Below are positions 1 to 8,290 of a DNA stretch of 64,000 nucleotides, in pieces. The stretch comes from Flavobacterium sp. GTDB lineage: Bacteria > Bacteroidota > Bacteroidia > Flavobacteriales > Flavobacteriaceae. The position numbers and the translations under genes were made by a program. The stretch covers positions 39,663-103,662 of the forward strand of contig NZ_JAPZSU010000025.1 of the NCBI RefSeq assembly GCF_027531905.1, read 5' to 3'. The notes beneath the pieces are model-generated. The model was not told the DNA's origin and searched no databases. It was given only the letters and a program-made list of their open reading frames with translations. Within the stretch, counting starts at the first letter, position 1. Each line of letters begins with the position of its first letter.

Positions 1-521
1 CTAACGGAAGTGCTGGCGTTATTCCAGCCGTACTAATGTATTATATGGTGATTGAAAACCACCAAGCCGACGAAAAACAAATCAAACAATTCTTGATGGT
101 AGCAGGCGAAATTGGAAGTATTTTCAAAAAAGGAGCCACTATCTCTGCCGCTATGGGTGGTTGTCAAGCCGAAATCGGCGTGTCATCGGCTATGGCGGCG
201 GGAGCATTATGCGAAGTAATGGGCGGAACTCCAGCACAAGTATTGATGGCTGCCGAAATTGCAATGGAACACCACTTGGGTTTAACTTGTGACCCTATTG
301 GCGGTTTGGTTCAAATTCCGTGTATTGAACGCAATACGATGGGCGCCATAAAAGCCATCAACGCAGCGGAATTGGCACTCGAAACCGATTCTAAAAACGC
401 CAAAGTCCCTTTAGATAAAGTAATTGATACGATGTGGCAAACCGCCAAAGATATGAACTCTAAGTACAAAGAAACCTCCGAAGGTGGATTGGCTATAGCG
501 GTTAATATGGCGGATTGTTAA
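1..521 (+). CDS. sdaA: L-serine dehydratase (L-serine ammonia-lyase), C-terminal part
   Basis: Only the last ~172 codons are present; the frame is open from base 3 and the 5' end lies outside the window. The product would deaminate L-serine to pyruvate and ammonia using a [4Fe-4S] cluster. Three cysteines sit in [16 protein letters not shown] and QIPCIERN with spacings of 42 and 11 residues, which is the cluster-ligand spacing I know from the iron-sulfur serine dehydratase family. The Gly/Ala-rich stretch between them ([15 protein letters not shown]) is also typical of the alpha domain. Whether this is a single-chain or a separate beta/alpha enzyme cannot be seen because the N-terminus is missing. 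The stop lies 5 bp before the ATG of the next gene. Confidence 0.93.
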   Translation, partial: NGSAGVIPAVLMYYMVIENHQADEKQIKQFLMVAGEIGSIFKKGATISAAMGGCQAEIGVSSAMAAGALCEVMGGTPAQVLMAAEIAMEHHLGLTCDPIGGLVQIPCIERNTMGAIKAINAAELALETDSKNAKVPLDKVIDTMWQTAKDMNSKYKETSEGGLAIAVNMADC

Positions 522-526
522 TACAA

Positions 527-898
527 ATGAGACCTCGTTTCGTATACTTTATTCTTGCCTTTCTTACGATCGTATTGGGAATTGCTTCCCGAAAAATAGT
601 GGGTATTCCCTTATTTGTGGGCGATATCTTGTATGCCGTATTGGTCTATTTTGGTTTTCGGTGGCTGTTTTTGAAAAGTAAAATACTTTGGCAAATTGGA
701 CTTCCTTTACTGTTTTGCTTCGCGATAGAAATCCAACAACTTAGTACAGCCACAAAACTTGTTGCGATTTGGGAGACTACTATAGGACATTATGTCTTGG
801 GACAAGGTTTTTTGTGGAGTGATTTATTGTGCTACTCGATAGGTATTGGATTAGCGTATGCTGTAGACCAATTTTGGCTCAAACAAAAGGTTTCTTAA
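527..898 (+). CDS. DUF2809-type small integral membrane protein
   Basis: A 123-residue, very hydrophobic protein with about four membrane segments. The pattern of an N-terminal helix (RFVYFILAFLTIVLGIASRK), a short loop GIPLFVGDILYAV, and a central IEIQQL motif followed by a C-terminal LLCYSIGIGLAY helix matches the DUF2809 family as I remember it; function is unknown. I chose ATG at 527 rather than the in-frame TTG at 515 that overlaps the serine dehydratase stop. It follows sdaA by 5 bp and is probably cotranscribed. A hairpin repeat element lies just downstream, between this gene and the convergent histidine kinase. Confidence 0.75.
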   Translation: MRPRFVYFILAFLTIVLGIASRKIVGIPLFVGDILYAVLVYFGFRWLFLKSKILWQIGLPLLFCFAIEIQQLSTATKLVAIWETTIGHYVLGQGFLWSDLLCYSIGIGLAYAVDQFWLKQKVS

Positions 899-926
899 TC
901 TCGAAAATTTCTCGAAGCAACGACTG

Positions 927-1004
927 CCCTAGCCCTGATGGGAACGGCATCCTGTGGCGCTGGGGTTCAGCGACACAGATACAGTGGACAGCAGGATTAG
1001 CTCC
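927..1004 (+). repeat. Dispersed hairpin element, copy 1
   Basis: The element begins CCCTAGCCCTGATGGGAACG, then GGCATC, an imperfect 11-bp hairpin (952-962 with 968-978, loop GGGTT), then GATACAGTGGACAGCAGGA and ends at TAGCTCC. Its right end contains the TAG stop of the convergent histidine kinase. The same architecture occurs at 5267-5342, 22887-22958, 36897-36985 (degenerate) and 58153-58251. It may serve as a bidirectional 3' end for both flanking genes. Confidence 0.8.
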
Positions 1005-2722
1005 TAAACACTTCCTAATTTGAAATAAAAAGTACATCCTAATCCAAGGTCACTTTTTACGCCAATAGTCCCGTTTTGAGCCTCGATGAACTCTTTTGAA
1101 ATGGCCAATCCAAGTCCAGTACCCGTTTTATGACTCCCTGGAATTTGGAAATATTTATCGAAAACTTTGCTTTTGTATCGAACATCTATTCCTTTTCCTT
1201 TGTCAATTACCGAAAAAACAACTTGATGTTTTTCGCTTGTTAATTGTATGGTAATCGTGCTTTTTTCGGAGGAATATCGTATGGCATTGGTCAAAAAATT
1301 AATCAACACCCATACGGTTTTCTCACTATCCGCTTTGATGCTTGGCAGGTTTTCATCCGCTTCGACGACTAGTTCAATCTGTTTTTGCTCTGCTTGTACT
1401 TTTACGGCTTCTGTGGCATACTGTGCCATTTCGTATGGATTGCTTCTTTCGATATTCAACTGAATGTTTCCAGTTTCTACTTGTGAAAGTTCCAATAATT
1501 CTCCTGTAATTTTCAACAAACGGTCACTATCTTCCTTGATGCTATCGACCAAGTGTTTTTGTTCTTCGTTAATAATACCTGTTCTTTTATTTTCAAGCAA
1601 TTGCAGGCTCATTTTTATGGAAGCAATAGGCGTTTTTAATTCGTGGGAAACAGTCGCAATAAAATTGGTTTTGGCAAAATCTAGTTCTTTGAAAAAAGTA
1701 ATATTTCTCAAAATAATAACATTTCCAATGGTTATCGCTTGGTCCTCGCCTGTTGGTTTTATGGTGATTTTTACGATTTCTTTTTCAAAATAACTTTCTT
1801 TAGCATCGGCGAAAATTTTCATTATTTGCGCTTTTTCATTTTCTGATTTTTCTATGAGCAAAGATTGCATCAAATCGTTCGTCAATGCCAAATTTTTAGC
1901 CGATTTTCCGACAACCTCCTCTTGTTTCAAGCCCATAATTTTGATGGCTTCATCATTGATAAACAAAATATTTTCCTCATTATCCAAACCTATAATTGGG
2001 TCGTGCATATTGTTAATCAAAGTCTCTAAACGTTTTTTCTCAAAAGACAATTTGTACAAATTGCTATTGTGGTATTCTTGCAATTTTTCGGCCATTGTAT
2101 TAAAGGAATTGGCTAAGTCTCCAAATTCGTTATGATTCATAAAATGCACCCTTTCGGTATAGTTTTTATTGGCGATTTGCTGAATACTTGCTGTAAGTTC
2201 CTTGATGGGATTGGCAATGTTATTGGGTAAGTTGACCAACAAATTAAAGGCAATCAAAAAGCACAGCGTTCCCACAACTGCAATCCAAAAATTGGCTTTT
2301 TCGGCGGATTGTTGGGCGATAGCTCCTTTTTCCTTGATGGCATTCATATTCAATTGCATAATATCATAAATATCGGTTCGAATTTGTTCTTTTAGCTTTT
2401 CATCCTGAAGATTTTGTTTCAAAAAAGCAAAACCTTGCTTGAGTCGCATCGTTTTTTCGAACTCGCCTTTTTCTGTAATATTAGCCACTTGAGCCTCTAA
2501 ATTCTTTTGAAAAACGGCAACTTCACCCACGGAATCAGGCGTAATTTTATCCAAAGCCGTTAGCATATTTCGAGAGTATTCTAAGGTGATATAGTTGGCT
2601 TTTAAAATATTTTGAGTGTCTTTTTTTATCAAAAAAACGTAATAGGAACTAACCAATGACAGGATAATGATTAAGCAAAATAGCAATCCTACGCCTAGAT
2701 TCAATTTCGTTTTAATTCTCAT
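1004..2722 (-). CDS. HAMP-PAS sensor histidine kinase (kinase half of a split KdpD system)
   Basis: A 572-residue membrane histidine kinase. Two membrane helices at about 12-32 and 145-166 enclose a ~110-residue periplasmic helical region; a HAMP linker follows (~167-220), a PAS domain (~232-340), a HisKA domain with phospho-acceptor His360 in ATVSHELKTP, and a HATPase domain with DKGKGI and GTGLGL boxes. It is the last gene of the kdp run and lies 19 bp after the KdpD N-terminal protein. In E. coli the KdpD/Usp input and the kinase are one protein; here the kinase is separate. I infer that it acts with that sensor and with the sigma-54-type regulator at 11327-12667, the only response regulator in the locus. 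Its stop codon lies inside a hairpin repeat. Confidence 0.9.
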   Translation of the reverse strand: MRIKTKLNLGVGLLFCLIIILSLVSSYYVFLIKKDTQNILKANYITLEYSRNMLTALDKITPDSVGEVAVFQKNLEAQVANITEKGEFEKTMRLKQGFAFLKQNLQDEKLKEQIRTDIYDIMQLNMNAIKEKGAIAQQSAEKANFWIAVVGTLCFLIAFNLLVNLPNNIANPIKELTASIQQIANKNYTERVHFMNHNEFGDLANSFNTMAEKLQEYHNSNLYKLSFEKKRLETLINNMHDPIIGLDNEENILFINDEAIKIMGLKQEEVVGKSAKNLALTNDLMQSLLIEKSENEKAQIMKIFADAKESYFEKEIVKITIKPTGEDQAITIGNVIILRNITFFKELDFAKTNFIATVSHELKTPIASIKMSLQLLENKRTGIINEEQKHLVDSIKEDSDRLLKITGELLELSQVETGNIQLNIERSNPYEMAQYATEAVKVQAEQKQIELVVEADENLPSIKADSEKTVWVLINFLTNAIRYSSEKSTITIQLTSEKHQVVFSVIDKGKGIDVRYKSKVFDKYFQIPGSHKTGTGLGLAISKEFIEAQNGTIGVKSDLGLGCTFYFKLGSV

Positions 2723-2741
2723 TTTGTGATAGCATTATAAA

Positions 2742-3869
2742 TTATGATAAAATTACTAAATCAACATTCGATAACGAAAGCGTATTCAATAATCGTCTGA
2801 AAAGTGAGGTTGATAAAATAGCCTTTATTAGACTATACTGTGGTTTTCCAATACAAACTGTTGTAATTTGTTTTTGTTCGACTATGGACAAAATGGCATC
2901 GGTGATTTTTTTATTTTCTACTTTAATGACTTCTGCGCCTAATTCTGTGGCTAGTTTAAAATTATTAATCAAGCGTCTTTGTTTGTCCAAAGCAATTTTG
3001 TCGCTGCTCTCCTTTGGTGTTTCCACATACAAAACATACCAATCGCTATTGTAATAAGTAGCCAAACGAGCCGTTTTTCGAATCACAATTTTGGCAGTTA
3101 CATCATTAGAACTGATGCAAGCCAATAATTTTTCGTGACGCAATGCGCTTTTTTTAGGGATTTCATTTTCTACTTTTCGAACGACTTGGCTCGCCACTTC
3201 TTTCAATGCTAATTCACGCAATTGCAAAATTTGATCCGACTTGAAAAAATTATTCAAAGCCGTCTGAATTTTATCCGGAGTGTAGATTTTACCTTCCTTT
3301 AATCTGGCAATCAAATCCTCCGAAGTCAAATCGATATTCACCACCTCATCGGCCATTCGGAGCACATTATCAGGAACTCTTTCTTTGACATCTATATTGG
3401 TAATCTGCTTTACATTTTCATTCAAACTCTCAATATGCTGGATATTTACTGCCGAAATCACATTGATTCCTGCTTCGAGAATTTCCAAAACATCTTGCCA
3501 GCGTTTTTCGTTTTTACTTCCTTCAATATTGGTGTGCGCCAGTTCATCTACAATCACCACTTCGGGACGCAGATTGATAATCGCTTGCACATCTAGTTCT
3601 TGGAGCTGCTTGCCTTTATAAAAAATACTTCGACGCGCTATAATTGGCAAACCGTCAAGTAATTCGTGGGTTTCCTTTCGATTATGCGTTTCGACATAGC
3701 CAATCTTAACGTCAATTCCTTTCTTTAATAACGTATGCGCTTCTTGCAACATTCGATACGTTTTGCCAACACCCGCAATCATCCCAATGTAAACTTTGAA
3801 CTTTCCTCTGCGCGATTTTTGGATTAAATCGAGAAAGTGCTTTACGTTATTTTCTTTTTCATTGTCCAT
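2742..3869 (-). CDS. kdpD: KdpD N-terminal sensor protein (KdpD domain plus Usp domain), no kinase
   Basis: A 375-residue soluble protein matching only the N-terminal part of KdpD. It has a Walker A motif in GMIAGVGKTYRM (~29-40), a Walker B-like VVIVDELAHTN (~104-114), the KdpD core, and a universal-stress-protein fold (~245-375) ending SLSNVDLVILS. There are no membrane segments, HisKA or ATPase domains, so it cannot phosphorylate a regulator itself. I start at the ATG giving MDNEKENN, which fits the family; an ATG 24 bp upstream is also in frame. The Usp domain in KdpD is known to bind cyclic-di-AMP or participate in K+ sensing in other bacteria; that role here is inference. It precedes the separate kinase in the same run. 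Confidence 0.9.
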   Translation of the reverse strand: MDNEKENNVKHFLDLIQKSRRGKFKVYIGMIAGVGKTYRMLQEAHTLLKKGIDVKIGYVETHNRKETHELLDGLPIIARRSIFYKGKQLQELDVQAIINLRPEVVIVDELAHTNIEGSKNEKRWQDVLEILEAGINVISAVNIQHIESLNENVKQITNIDVKERVPDNVLRMADEVVNIDLTSEDLIARLKEGKIYTPDKIQTALNNFFKSDQILQLRELALKEVASQVVRKVENEIPKKSALRHEKLLACISSNDVTAKIVIRKTARLATYYNSDWYVLYVETPKESSDKIALDKQRRLINNFKLATELGAEVIKVENKKITDAILSIVEQKQITTVCIGKPQYSLIKAILSTSLFRRLLNTLSLSNVDLVILS

Positions 3870-3984
3870 ACTAAACAATTTGGTTCTTAGCATTTAAACC
3901 GTTAAGATGTTAAAACAACTAACATCTTAATGGCAAATAATTGGTAGCATTACCCATTGGGGAAATACAACTTAAATAAACAAT

Positions 3985-4135
3985 TAACCACATAGAATCT
4001 TAGATTAAAGCAAATCAACACAGAAAAAAAAGAAATAACACTATTTTTCACATAGATAAGCTATGTGAATAGTAAAACGTCTATTTATATCTTTTAAAAG
4101 AAACTCTAAATTCTATGTATCTCCTATGTGGTAAA
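3985..4135. repeat. CACATAG-type intergenic repeat in the kdp operon
   Basis: The gap between the porin and the KdpD protein holds repeated CACATAG / CTATGTG words: CCACATAGAATC near 3990, a 9-bp palindrome TTCACATAG-ataag-CTATGTGAA near 4048, and ATTCTATGTATC plus CTATGTGG near 4110-4132. The outer words form an inverted pair about 130 bp apart. No gene is visible in it. Confidence 0.6.
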
Positions 4136-4167
4136 AAAAAATCATCCAAAAGATTACAACTTCTCTT

Positions 4168-5244
4168 TTACAAAGAAATGACGAGAGATGTAGTTAAGAA
4201 TACATTACTATTGGTTGGATTATTGTTCTTTAAAAAGATATCGTCTTTACTATTTAATGATCTCGCTTCCAATCGGAACATAATGTTATTGGCTACCAAA
4301 TAATCAAAATTTGCCGAGAAACCATAGGTCTTAAACCCATTTGGCGTTCCTGTTGCTATCATTACCCCATTTTTATCCTGATAATATTCTCCTCTAGCGG
4401 CCAACTGAATTTTGTCTGTGGGCTTGTATTGAACGATTACTGATGGATTGTACCAAACATCGTAATCGCTACTTCCTTTTGCGGATTGCTGCGCTCCAAT
4501 ATCAAAACCGGCAATTACACTTGTTTTTTCGGTCACTTTAAATGTTCCGAAAAAATCGTTGAAATAGCGCCATTTCTTATCTATATCAGGTTGTTCATTC
4601 CCAACGTAAGTACTCCAATTTAAGGATAGACTTGCCGATGGTTTAAAAGTTACTTGAGTTCCAAAGGCAGGCGTTTGATTGCCATCCATTTTTTGGATAC
4701 GTTGCCATCCATTCAAATACATTGCTGCTAGATACCATTTTTCAGACGCAGAAGTGTAGCCTATTTTTACACCCGTTTCATAATAAGGCGTATTATCCGC
4801 ACCTATACTTCGGGTCAACGTCATACAATCTTTCCCGATCGCACTTTCAAAACCAATATGCGAAGGCATAACTCCAGCATCAATCCAAAGATTATGTTCT
4901 TTTGAAATTTTTACACCCACATTCGCTTCAAACACATTTTGCAACAAGTCCTGCTCGGCCGCCATATTGTACTGAGCATAAGTGCCCGCCATAAGTGCGA
5001 AATTGGCACGAACATTCTCTTTCGAATAATTCATTTTGGCGATTCCTAAATTCAAATTCACCTCATTTGATTTATTATAATTGTAAATAAATCCCGGTTT
5101 GGTATGATTGTCTGGTTTCCCAAAATCATAACTGTAATAAAGATCTATATACCCTGAAAAAGTAAGGGGACTTTTTGATGCTTCTTGAGCATAAATTGTT
5201 GTAAAACCGAAAGCCAAAAAGGCTGAGACTAGTATTTTTTTCAC
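4168..5244 (-). CDS. Outer-membrane beta-barrel porin within the kdp operon
   Basis: A 358-residue protein with a signal peptide (MKKILVSAFLAFGFTTIYAQ) followed by alternating amphipathic beta strands rich in Tyr, Trp and Asn, and ending in a hydrophobic terminal strand (VFLTTSLVISL). Phrases such as SGYIDLYYSYDF and LNLGIAKMNYSKENVRANF are typical of the Bacteroidota 'porin / outer membrane beta-barrel' family that often accompanies kdp genes. Position between kdpC and the KdpD protein suggests that it helps K+ or another small solute cross the outer membrane when potassium is scarce; that is inference from context. A hairpin repeat separates it from kdpC, so it may be transcribed at a different level. 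Confidence 0.82.
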   Translation of the reverse strand: MKKILVSAFLAFGFTTIYAQEASKSPLTFSGYIDLYYSYDFGKPDNHTKPGFIYNYNKSNEVNLNLGIAKMNYSKENVRANFALMAGTYAQYNMAAEQDLLQNVFEANVGVKISKEHNLWIDAGVMPSHIGFESAIGKDCMTLTRSIGADNTPYYETGVKIGYTSASEKWYLAAMYLNGWQRIQKMDGNQTPAFGTQVTFKPSASLSLNWSTYVGNEQPDIDKKWRYFNDFFGTFKVTEKTSVIAGFDIGAQQSAKGSSDYDVWYNPSVIVQYKPTDKIQLAARGEYYQDKNGVMIATGTPNGFKTYGFSANFDYLVANNIMFRLEARSLNSKDDIFLKNNNPTNSNVFLTTSLVISL

Positions 5245-5266
5245 TTTATTTAATTATTTATTATTT

Positions 5267-5342
5267 GGAGCCCAGCTATTCACTGCAATCTTTAGTGCCA
5301 AACCCTGGCACTAAAGGATTTCCGTTGCTATCTGGGCTAGGG
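5267..5342 (-). repeat. Dispersed hairpin element, copy 2
   Basis: Read on the minus strand it starts CCCTAGCCCAGATAGCAACG, has GGAAATCC, an 11-bp perfect stem (5306-5316 with 5290-5300; loop GGGTT in element orientation), then GATTGCAGTGAATAGCTGGG. It lies in the gap between kdpC and the porin gene. Confidence 0.85.
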
Positions 5343-5363
5343 CATTTCGTATTTCAAGACGTT

Positions 5364-5918
5364 TTATTTTAATTTATCTAAGGCTACATTCAACTCTAAA
5401 ACATTTACCGTTGAAGTTCCCATTACCGATGGTTTGTTGATGTTAGATTCCACCAACGCTTTTACTTTTTCTTCAGATAATTTTCTAACTTGAGCAACTC
5501 TTTTCACCTGAATCAAAGCACCTTCTGGTGAAATATTGGGGTCCAAACCACTTCCCGAAGCCGTTACCAAATCCGATGGAATCTCGGCTTTTTTCAAATA
5601 CGGGTGCACCACCAAAAACGTGTCAATTCTTTTTTGAACCAAAGCCAGATACTCTGCATTGCTTGGTCCTTTGTTGCTTCCCGCACTTCCTGCAGCATTA
5701 TAATCAACTGCCGATGGACGCCCCCAAAAATAGTTAGCTTTATCAAATTTTTGACCTATTTTTTGATACCCTATTACTTTTCCATCAACAGTAATGGTTT
5801 CTCCCTTTCCGTTATTGGGAGCAAATTGTGCAATGCCATAAATAGCCAATGGATAAATTACAGCGAATAAAATTACCATTAATACGGTGAATTTTAGTAT
5901 TGAAAATATGTTTTTCAT
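5364..5918 (-). CDS. kdpC: Potassium-transporting ATPase subunit C
   Basis: A 184-residue protein with one N-terminal membrane helix (FSILKFTVLMVILFAVIYPL) and the KdpC signatures IGQKFDKANYFWGRPSAVDY, AAGSAGSNKGPSN, ASGSGLDPNISPEGA and RVAQVRKLS. KdpC is the chaperone-like subunit that stabilises ATP binding by KdpB in the KdpFABC pump. The frame stays open 99 bp further upstream through a CTCCCCTC repeat, but the family N-terminus fits the ATG at 5918. It follows kdpB by 176 bp, a gap filled with two inverted copies of that repeat. Confidence 0.95.
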   Translation of the reverse strand: MKNIFSILKFTVLMVILFAVIYPLAIYGIAQFAPNNGKGETITVDGKVIGYQKIGQKFDKANYFWGRPSAVDYNAAGSAGSNKGPSNAEYLALVQKRIDTFLVVHPYLKKAEIPSDLVTASGSGLDPNISPEGALIQVKRVAQVRKLSEEKVKALVESNINKPSVMGTSTVNVLELNVALDKLK

Positions 5919-5935
5919 TTTTGTTTTTGTTTTTT

Positions 5936-5974
5936 CCTCACCCCCAGCTCCTCTCCTTTGGAGAGGGGAGCCAT
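5936..5974 (-). repeat. CTCCCCTC hairpin repeat, copy in kdpB-kdpC gap
   Basis: On the minus strand: CTCCCCTCTCCAAAGGAGAG followed by GAGCTGGGGGTGAGG. The first part forms a CTCTCC/GGAGAG hairpin. A second copy in the opposite direction lies at 6053-6094, and a shorter copy seems to lie inside kdpB at 7998-8032. Confidence 0.75.
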
Positions 5975-6052
5975 AGTGGATGAACAAGTTGTTAATGTTA
6001 CTTCTATTTTGAATCATAAACTGAATGATTTACTAATTATCTATTTCAGTTT

Positions 6053-6094
6053 CGTCCCCCCCTCTCCTTTGGAGAGGGGGTTGGGGGGTGAGGA
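6053..6094 (+). repeat. CTCCCCTC hairpin repeat, inverted partner
   Basis: Plus-strand CCCCCCTCTCCTTTGGAGAG followed by GGGGTTGGGGGGTGAGGA. It ends exactly at the kdpB stop codon region (6095) and is inverted relative to the copy at 5936-5974. Confidence 0.75.
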
Positions 6095-8200
6095 TTATAT
6101 AAATAACGTTACCACCAAATCGATGGCTTTAATTCCAATAAAAGGCACAATTATCCCTCCCAAACCGTAAATCAACAGGTTTCTTCTTAAGATAGCTTCT
6201 GCACCAATTGGTTTGTAATCCACTCCTCTTAAGGCTAACGGAATCAAAATCGGGATGATAATCGCATTGAAAATCACCGCTGATAAAATAGCACTTTCAG
6301 GGCTGTGTAGTTGCATAATATTCAATCCTTGCAAGGCAGGAATTGCTGTGATGAATAAAGCAGGAACGATAGCAAAATATTTAGCTACGTCATTCGCAAT
6401 GGAGAAAGTAGTAAGCGTTCCTCTGGTCATCAATAGTTGTTTTCCAATTTCTATGATTTCGATTAACTTGGTAGGGTCATTGTCTAAATCCACCATATTA
6501 CCCGCTTCTTTAGCGGCTTGAGTTCCGCTGTTCATCGCAACCCCAACATTGGCTTGAGCCAAAGCAGGTGCATCATTGGTACCATCACCCATCATCGCTA
6601 CAAGTTTACCTTGTTCTTGCTCATTTTTGATGTAATTCATTTTATCCTCAGGCTTGGCTTCGGCAATAAAATCATCCACACCCGCAGCTTCGGCAATAAA
6701 CTTGGCAGTCAATGGATTATCTCCTGTTACCATCACGGTTTTTACTCCCATTTTTCTCAAACGTTCAAAACGTTCTTTCATTCCCGTTTTGATAATATCT
6801 TGCAACTCAATTACCCCTTGAACAGCGTTATTTTTTACAACTACCAAGGGCGTTCCTCCTTTTGATGAAATAGTGATAACCGTTTGTGCGATATCTTCTG
6901 GAAAAACATTTCCTGCTTGCTGAACGATGTTTTTTACAGCATCTTGAGCGCCTTTTCTAATGTTGGTTCCGTCTCTTAAAACTACGCCACTGGTTCTGGT
7001 TTCGGCAGTAAATTTTATAGTTTGTGAGATGTGAGAAGAAAGTTGTGAAATGCTTTCTTTAATTTTGCCTTTTACATCTAACATTTCACTTAATTCCACA
7101 ATACTTTTCCCTTCTGGAGTATCATCTGCCAAAGAACTTAAAACAGCCGATTGAATAAATTCGTCTTGCGAAACTCCTTTTGCGGGATAAAAATTTGTTG
7201 CTTTTCTGTTTCCGATGGTGATGGTTCCGGTTTTATCCAAAAGCAACACATCAATATCTCCCGCAGTTTCTACCGCTTTACCAGATTTGGTGATCACATT
7301 GGCACGCAACGCTCTATCCATACCCGCTATTCCAATGGCAGAAAGTAATCCACCAATAGTCGTTGGAATCAAACAGACGAAAAGCGAAATGAAAGCTGCA
7401 ATGGTAATAGGTGCATTAGCATAATCTGCAAAAGGTTTCAAGGTCACACAAACAATCACGAAGATTAAGGTAAATGCAGCCAAAAGAATGGTCAAAGCAA
7501 TTTCGTTTGGTGTTTTCTGACGGCTTGCTCCTTCTACCAAAGCAATCATTTTGTCCAAGAAACTTTCTCCTGGCTCTGAAGTTACTATTACTTTAATTTT
7601 ATCAGACAGTACTTTTGTCCCTCCAGTTACCGATGATTTGTCACCACCTGCTTCACGAATCACGGGAGCACTTTCTCCGGTAATGGCACTTTCATCAATG
7701 GTTGCTAATCCTTCGATGATTTCACCATCTGTGGCAATCAAATCGCCAGATTCGCAGATGAAAACATCTCCTTTTTTAAGTTGTGAAGAGGTTAGATGTG
7801 AAAAGTGAGAGGCATCAAGATTGTGGAGTAAGACATCTAACATGTCACTTTTTACTTTTTTCACAGATGTTTCTTCGCGTGTTTTTCGCAAACTATCAGC
7901 TTGAGCTTTCCCACGGGCTTCGGCAATCGCTTCGGCAAAATTGGCGAACAAAAGTGTTGCAAATAAAATCAAGAATACAATGAGATTGTAAGCAAAACTA
8001 CCTTCCTCCCCCGGCCCCTCCGAAGGAGGGGAGAACAAAACATACAAAGAAACTATCAGCATTATAGCAGTACCAATTTCAACGGTAAACATTACCGGAT
8101 TTCTGAACATTGTTTTTGGATTAAGCTTTACAAAAGACTGCACTAGTGCTTCTTTTACTTGCTTACTTTCAAACAATGATTTGGAATTATTTTTAGTCAT
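6095..8200 (-). CDS. kdpB: Potassium-transporting P-type ATPase subunit B
   Basis: 701 residues; the catalytic subunit of KdpFABC. Visible motifs: TGES (174-177), phosphorylation site DKTGT with Asp322, KGAQDA in the nucleotide domain, [10 protein letters not shown], and [11 protein letters not shown] (~536-546), plus the membrane helices of a P-type ATPase. Compared with the E. coli protein (682 residues, from memory) the extra ~19 residues fall in three places that look repeat-derived: ~57-67 ([11 protein letters not shown], loop between the first two helices), ~118-136 (containing [11 protein letters not shown], before the actuator domain) and ~379-393 (containing SQLSSHISQ, nucleotide-binding domain). 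All three keep the frame, and every catalytic motif is intact, so the pump is probably functional. Confidence 0.97.
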   Translation of the reverse strand: MTKNNSKSLFESKQVKEALVQSFVKLNPKTMFRNPVMFTVEIGTAIMLIVSLYVLFSPPSEGPGEEGSFAYNLIVFLILFATLLFANFAEAIAEARGKAQADSLRKTREETSVKKVKSDMLDVLLHNLDASHFSHLTSSQLKKGDVFICESGDLIATDGEIIEGLATIDESAITGESAPVIREAGGDKSSVTGGTKVLSDKIKVIVTSEPGESFLDKMIALVEGASRQKTPNEIALTILLAAFTLIFVIVCVTLKPFADYANAPITIAAFISLFVCLIPTTIGGLLSAIGIAGMDRALRANVITKSGKAVETAGDIDVLLLDKTGTITIGNRKATNFYPAKGVSQDEFIQSAVLSSLADDTPEGKSIVELSEMLDVKGKIKESISQLSSHISQTIKFTAETRTSGVVLRDGTNIRKGAQDAVKNIVQQAGNVFPEDIAQTVITISSKGGTPLVVVKNNAVQGVIELQDIIKTGMKERFERLRKMGVKTVMVTGDNPLTAKFIAEAAGVDDFIAEAKPEDKMNYIKNEQEQGKLVAMMGDGTNDAPALAQANVGVAMNSGTQAAKEAGNMVDLDNDPTKLIEIIEIGKQLLMTRGTLTTFSIANDVAKYFAIVPALFITAIPALQGLNIMQLHSPESAILSAVIFNAIIIPILIPLALRGVDYKPIGAEAILRRNLLIYGLGGIIVPFIGIKAIDLVVTLFI
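7019..7066 (-). repeat. Repeat-like in-frame insertion in kdpB (nucleotide-binding domain)
   Basis: The plus strand reads TTTGTGAGATGTGAGAAG then GTTGTGAAATG, like the TGTGAGATGTGA tract upstream of kdpA at 10031-10078. It encodes about [11 protein letters not shown] and falls where the protein is ~5 residues longer than E. coli KdpB. Confidence 0.6.
7790..7849 (-). repeat. Repeat-like in-frame insertion in kdpB (before actuator domain)
   Basis: The plus strand contains GTTGTGAAGAGGTTAGATGT and GAAAAGTGAGAGG, a degenerate version of the TGTGAGATGTGA tract. It encodes [11 protein letters not shown] and lies where the protein is ~8 residues longer than E. coli KdpB. Confidence 0.55.
7998..8032 (-). 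repeat. Repeat-like in-frame insertion in kdpB (first extramembrane loop)
   Basis: On the coding strand CTCCCCTCCTTCGGAGGGGC CGGGGGAGG repeats the architecture of the intergenic element at 5936-5974 (hairpin, then a G-rich arm). It is translated as [11 protein letters not shown] between the first two membrane helices. Confidence 0.7.
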
Positions 8201-8257
8201 TTTTAAAACGAGTTAAATGTTTAAATGTTATTCGATTATGATTAGTGGTCTCCGTTT

Positions 8258-8290
8258 TTTTACTTCTAACCGCTAACTTCTAACTTTTTT
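8258..8290. repeat. Short GTTAGAAG-type repeat between kdpA and kdpB
   Basis: Minus strand: GTTAGAAGTTAGCGGTTAGA followed by AGT, three tandem imperfect GTTAGAAG/GTTAGCG units in an otherwise A/T-rich gap just after the kdpA stop. Confidence 0.45.

Noticed and set aside
829..1023. Open frame overlapping the end of the DUF2809 gene and the hairpin element
   Set aside because: Its translation is read from the repeat and the other frame of a known gene, and no family pattern is visible.
5919..6017. N-terminal extension of KdpC
   Set aside because: The extra 33 codons are translation of the CTCCCCTC repeat; the family N-terminus is at 5918.
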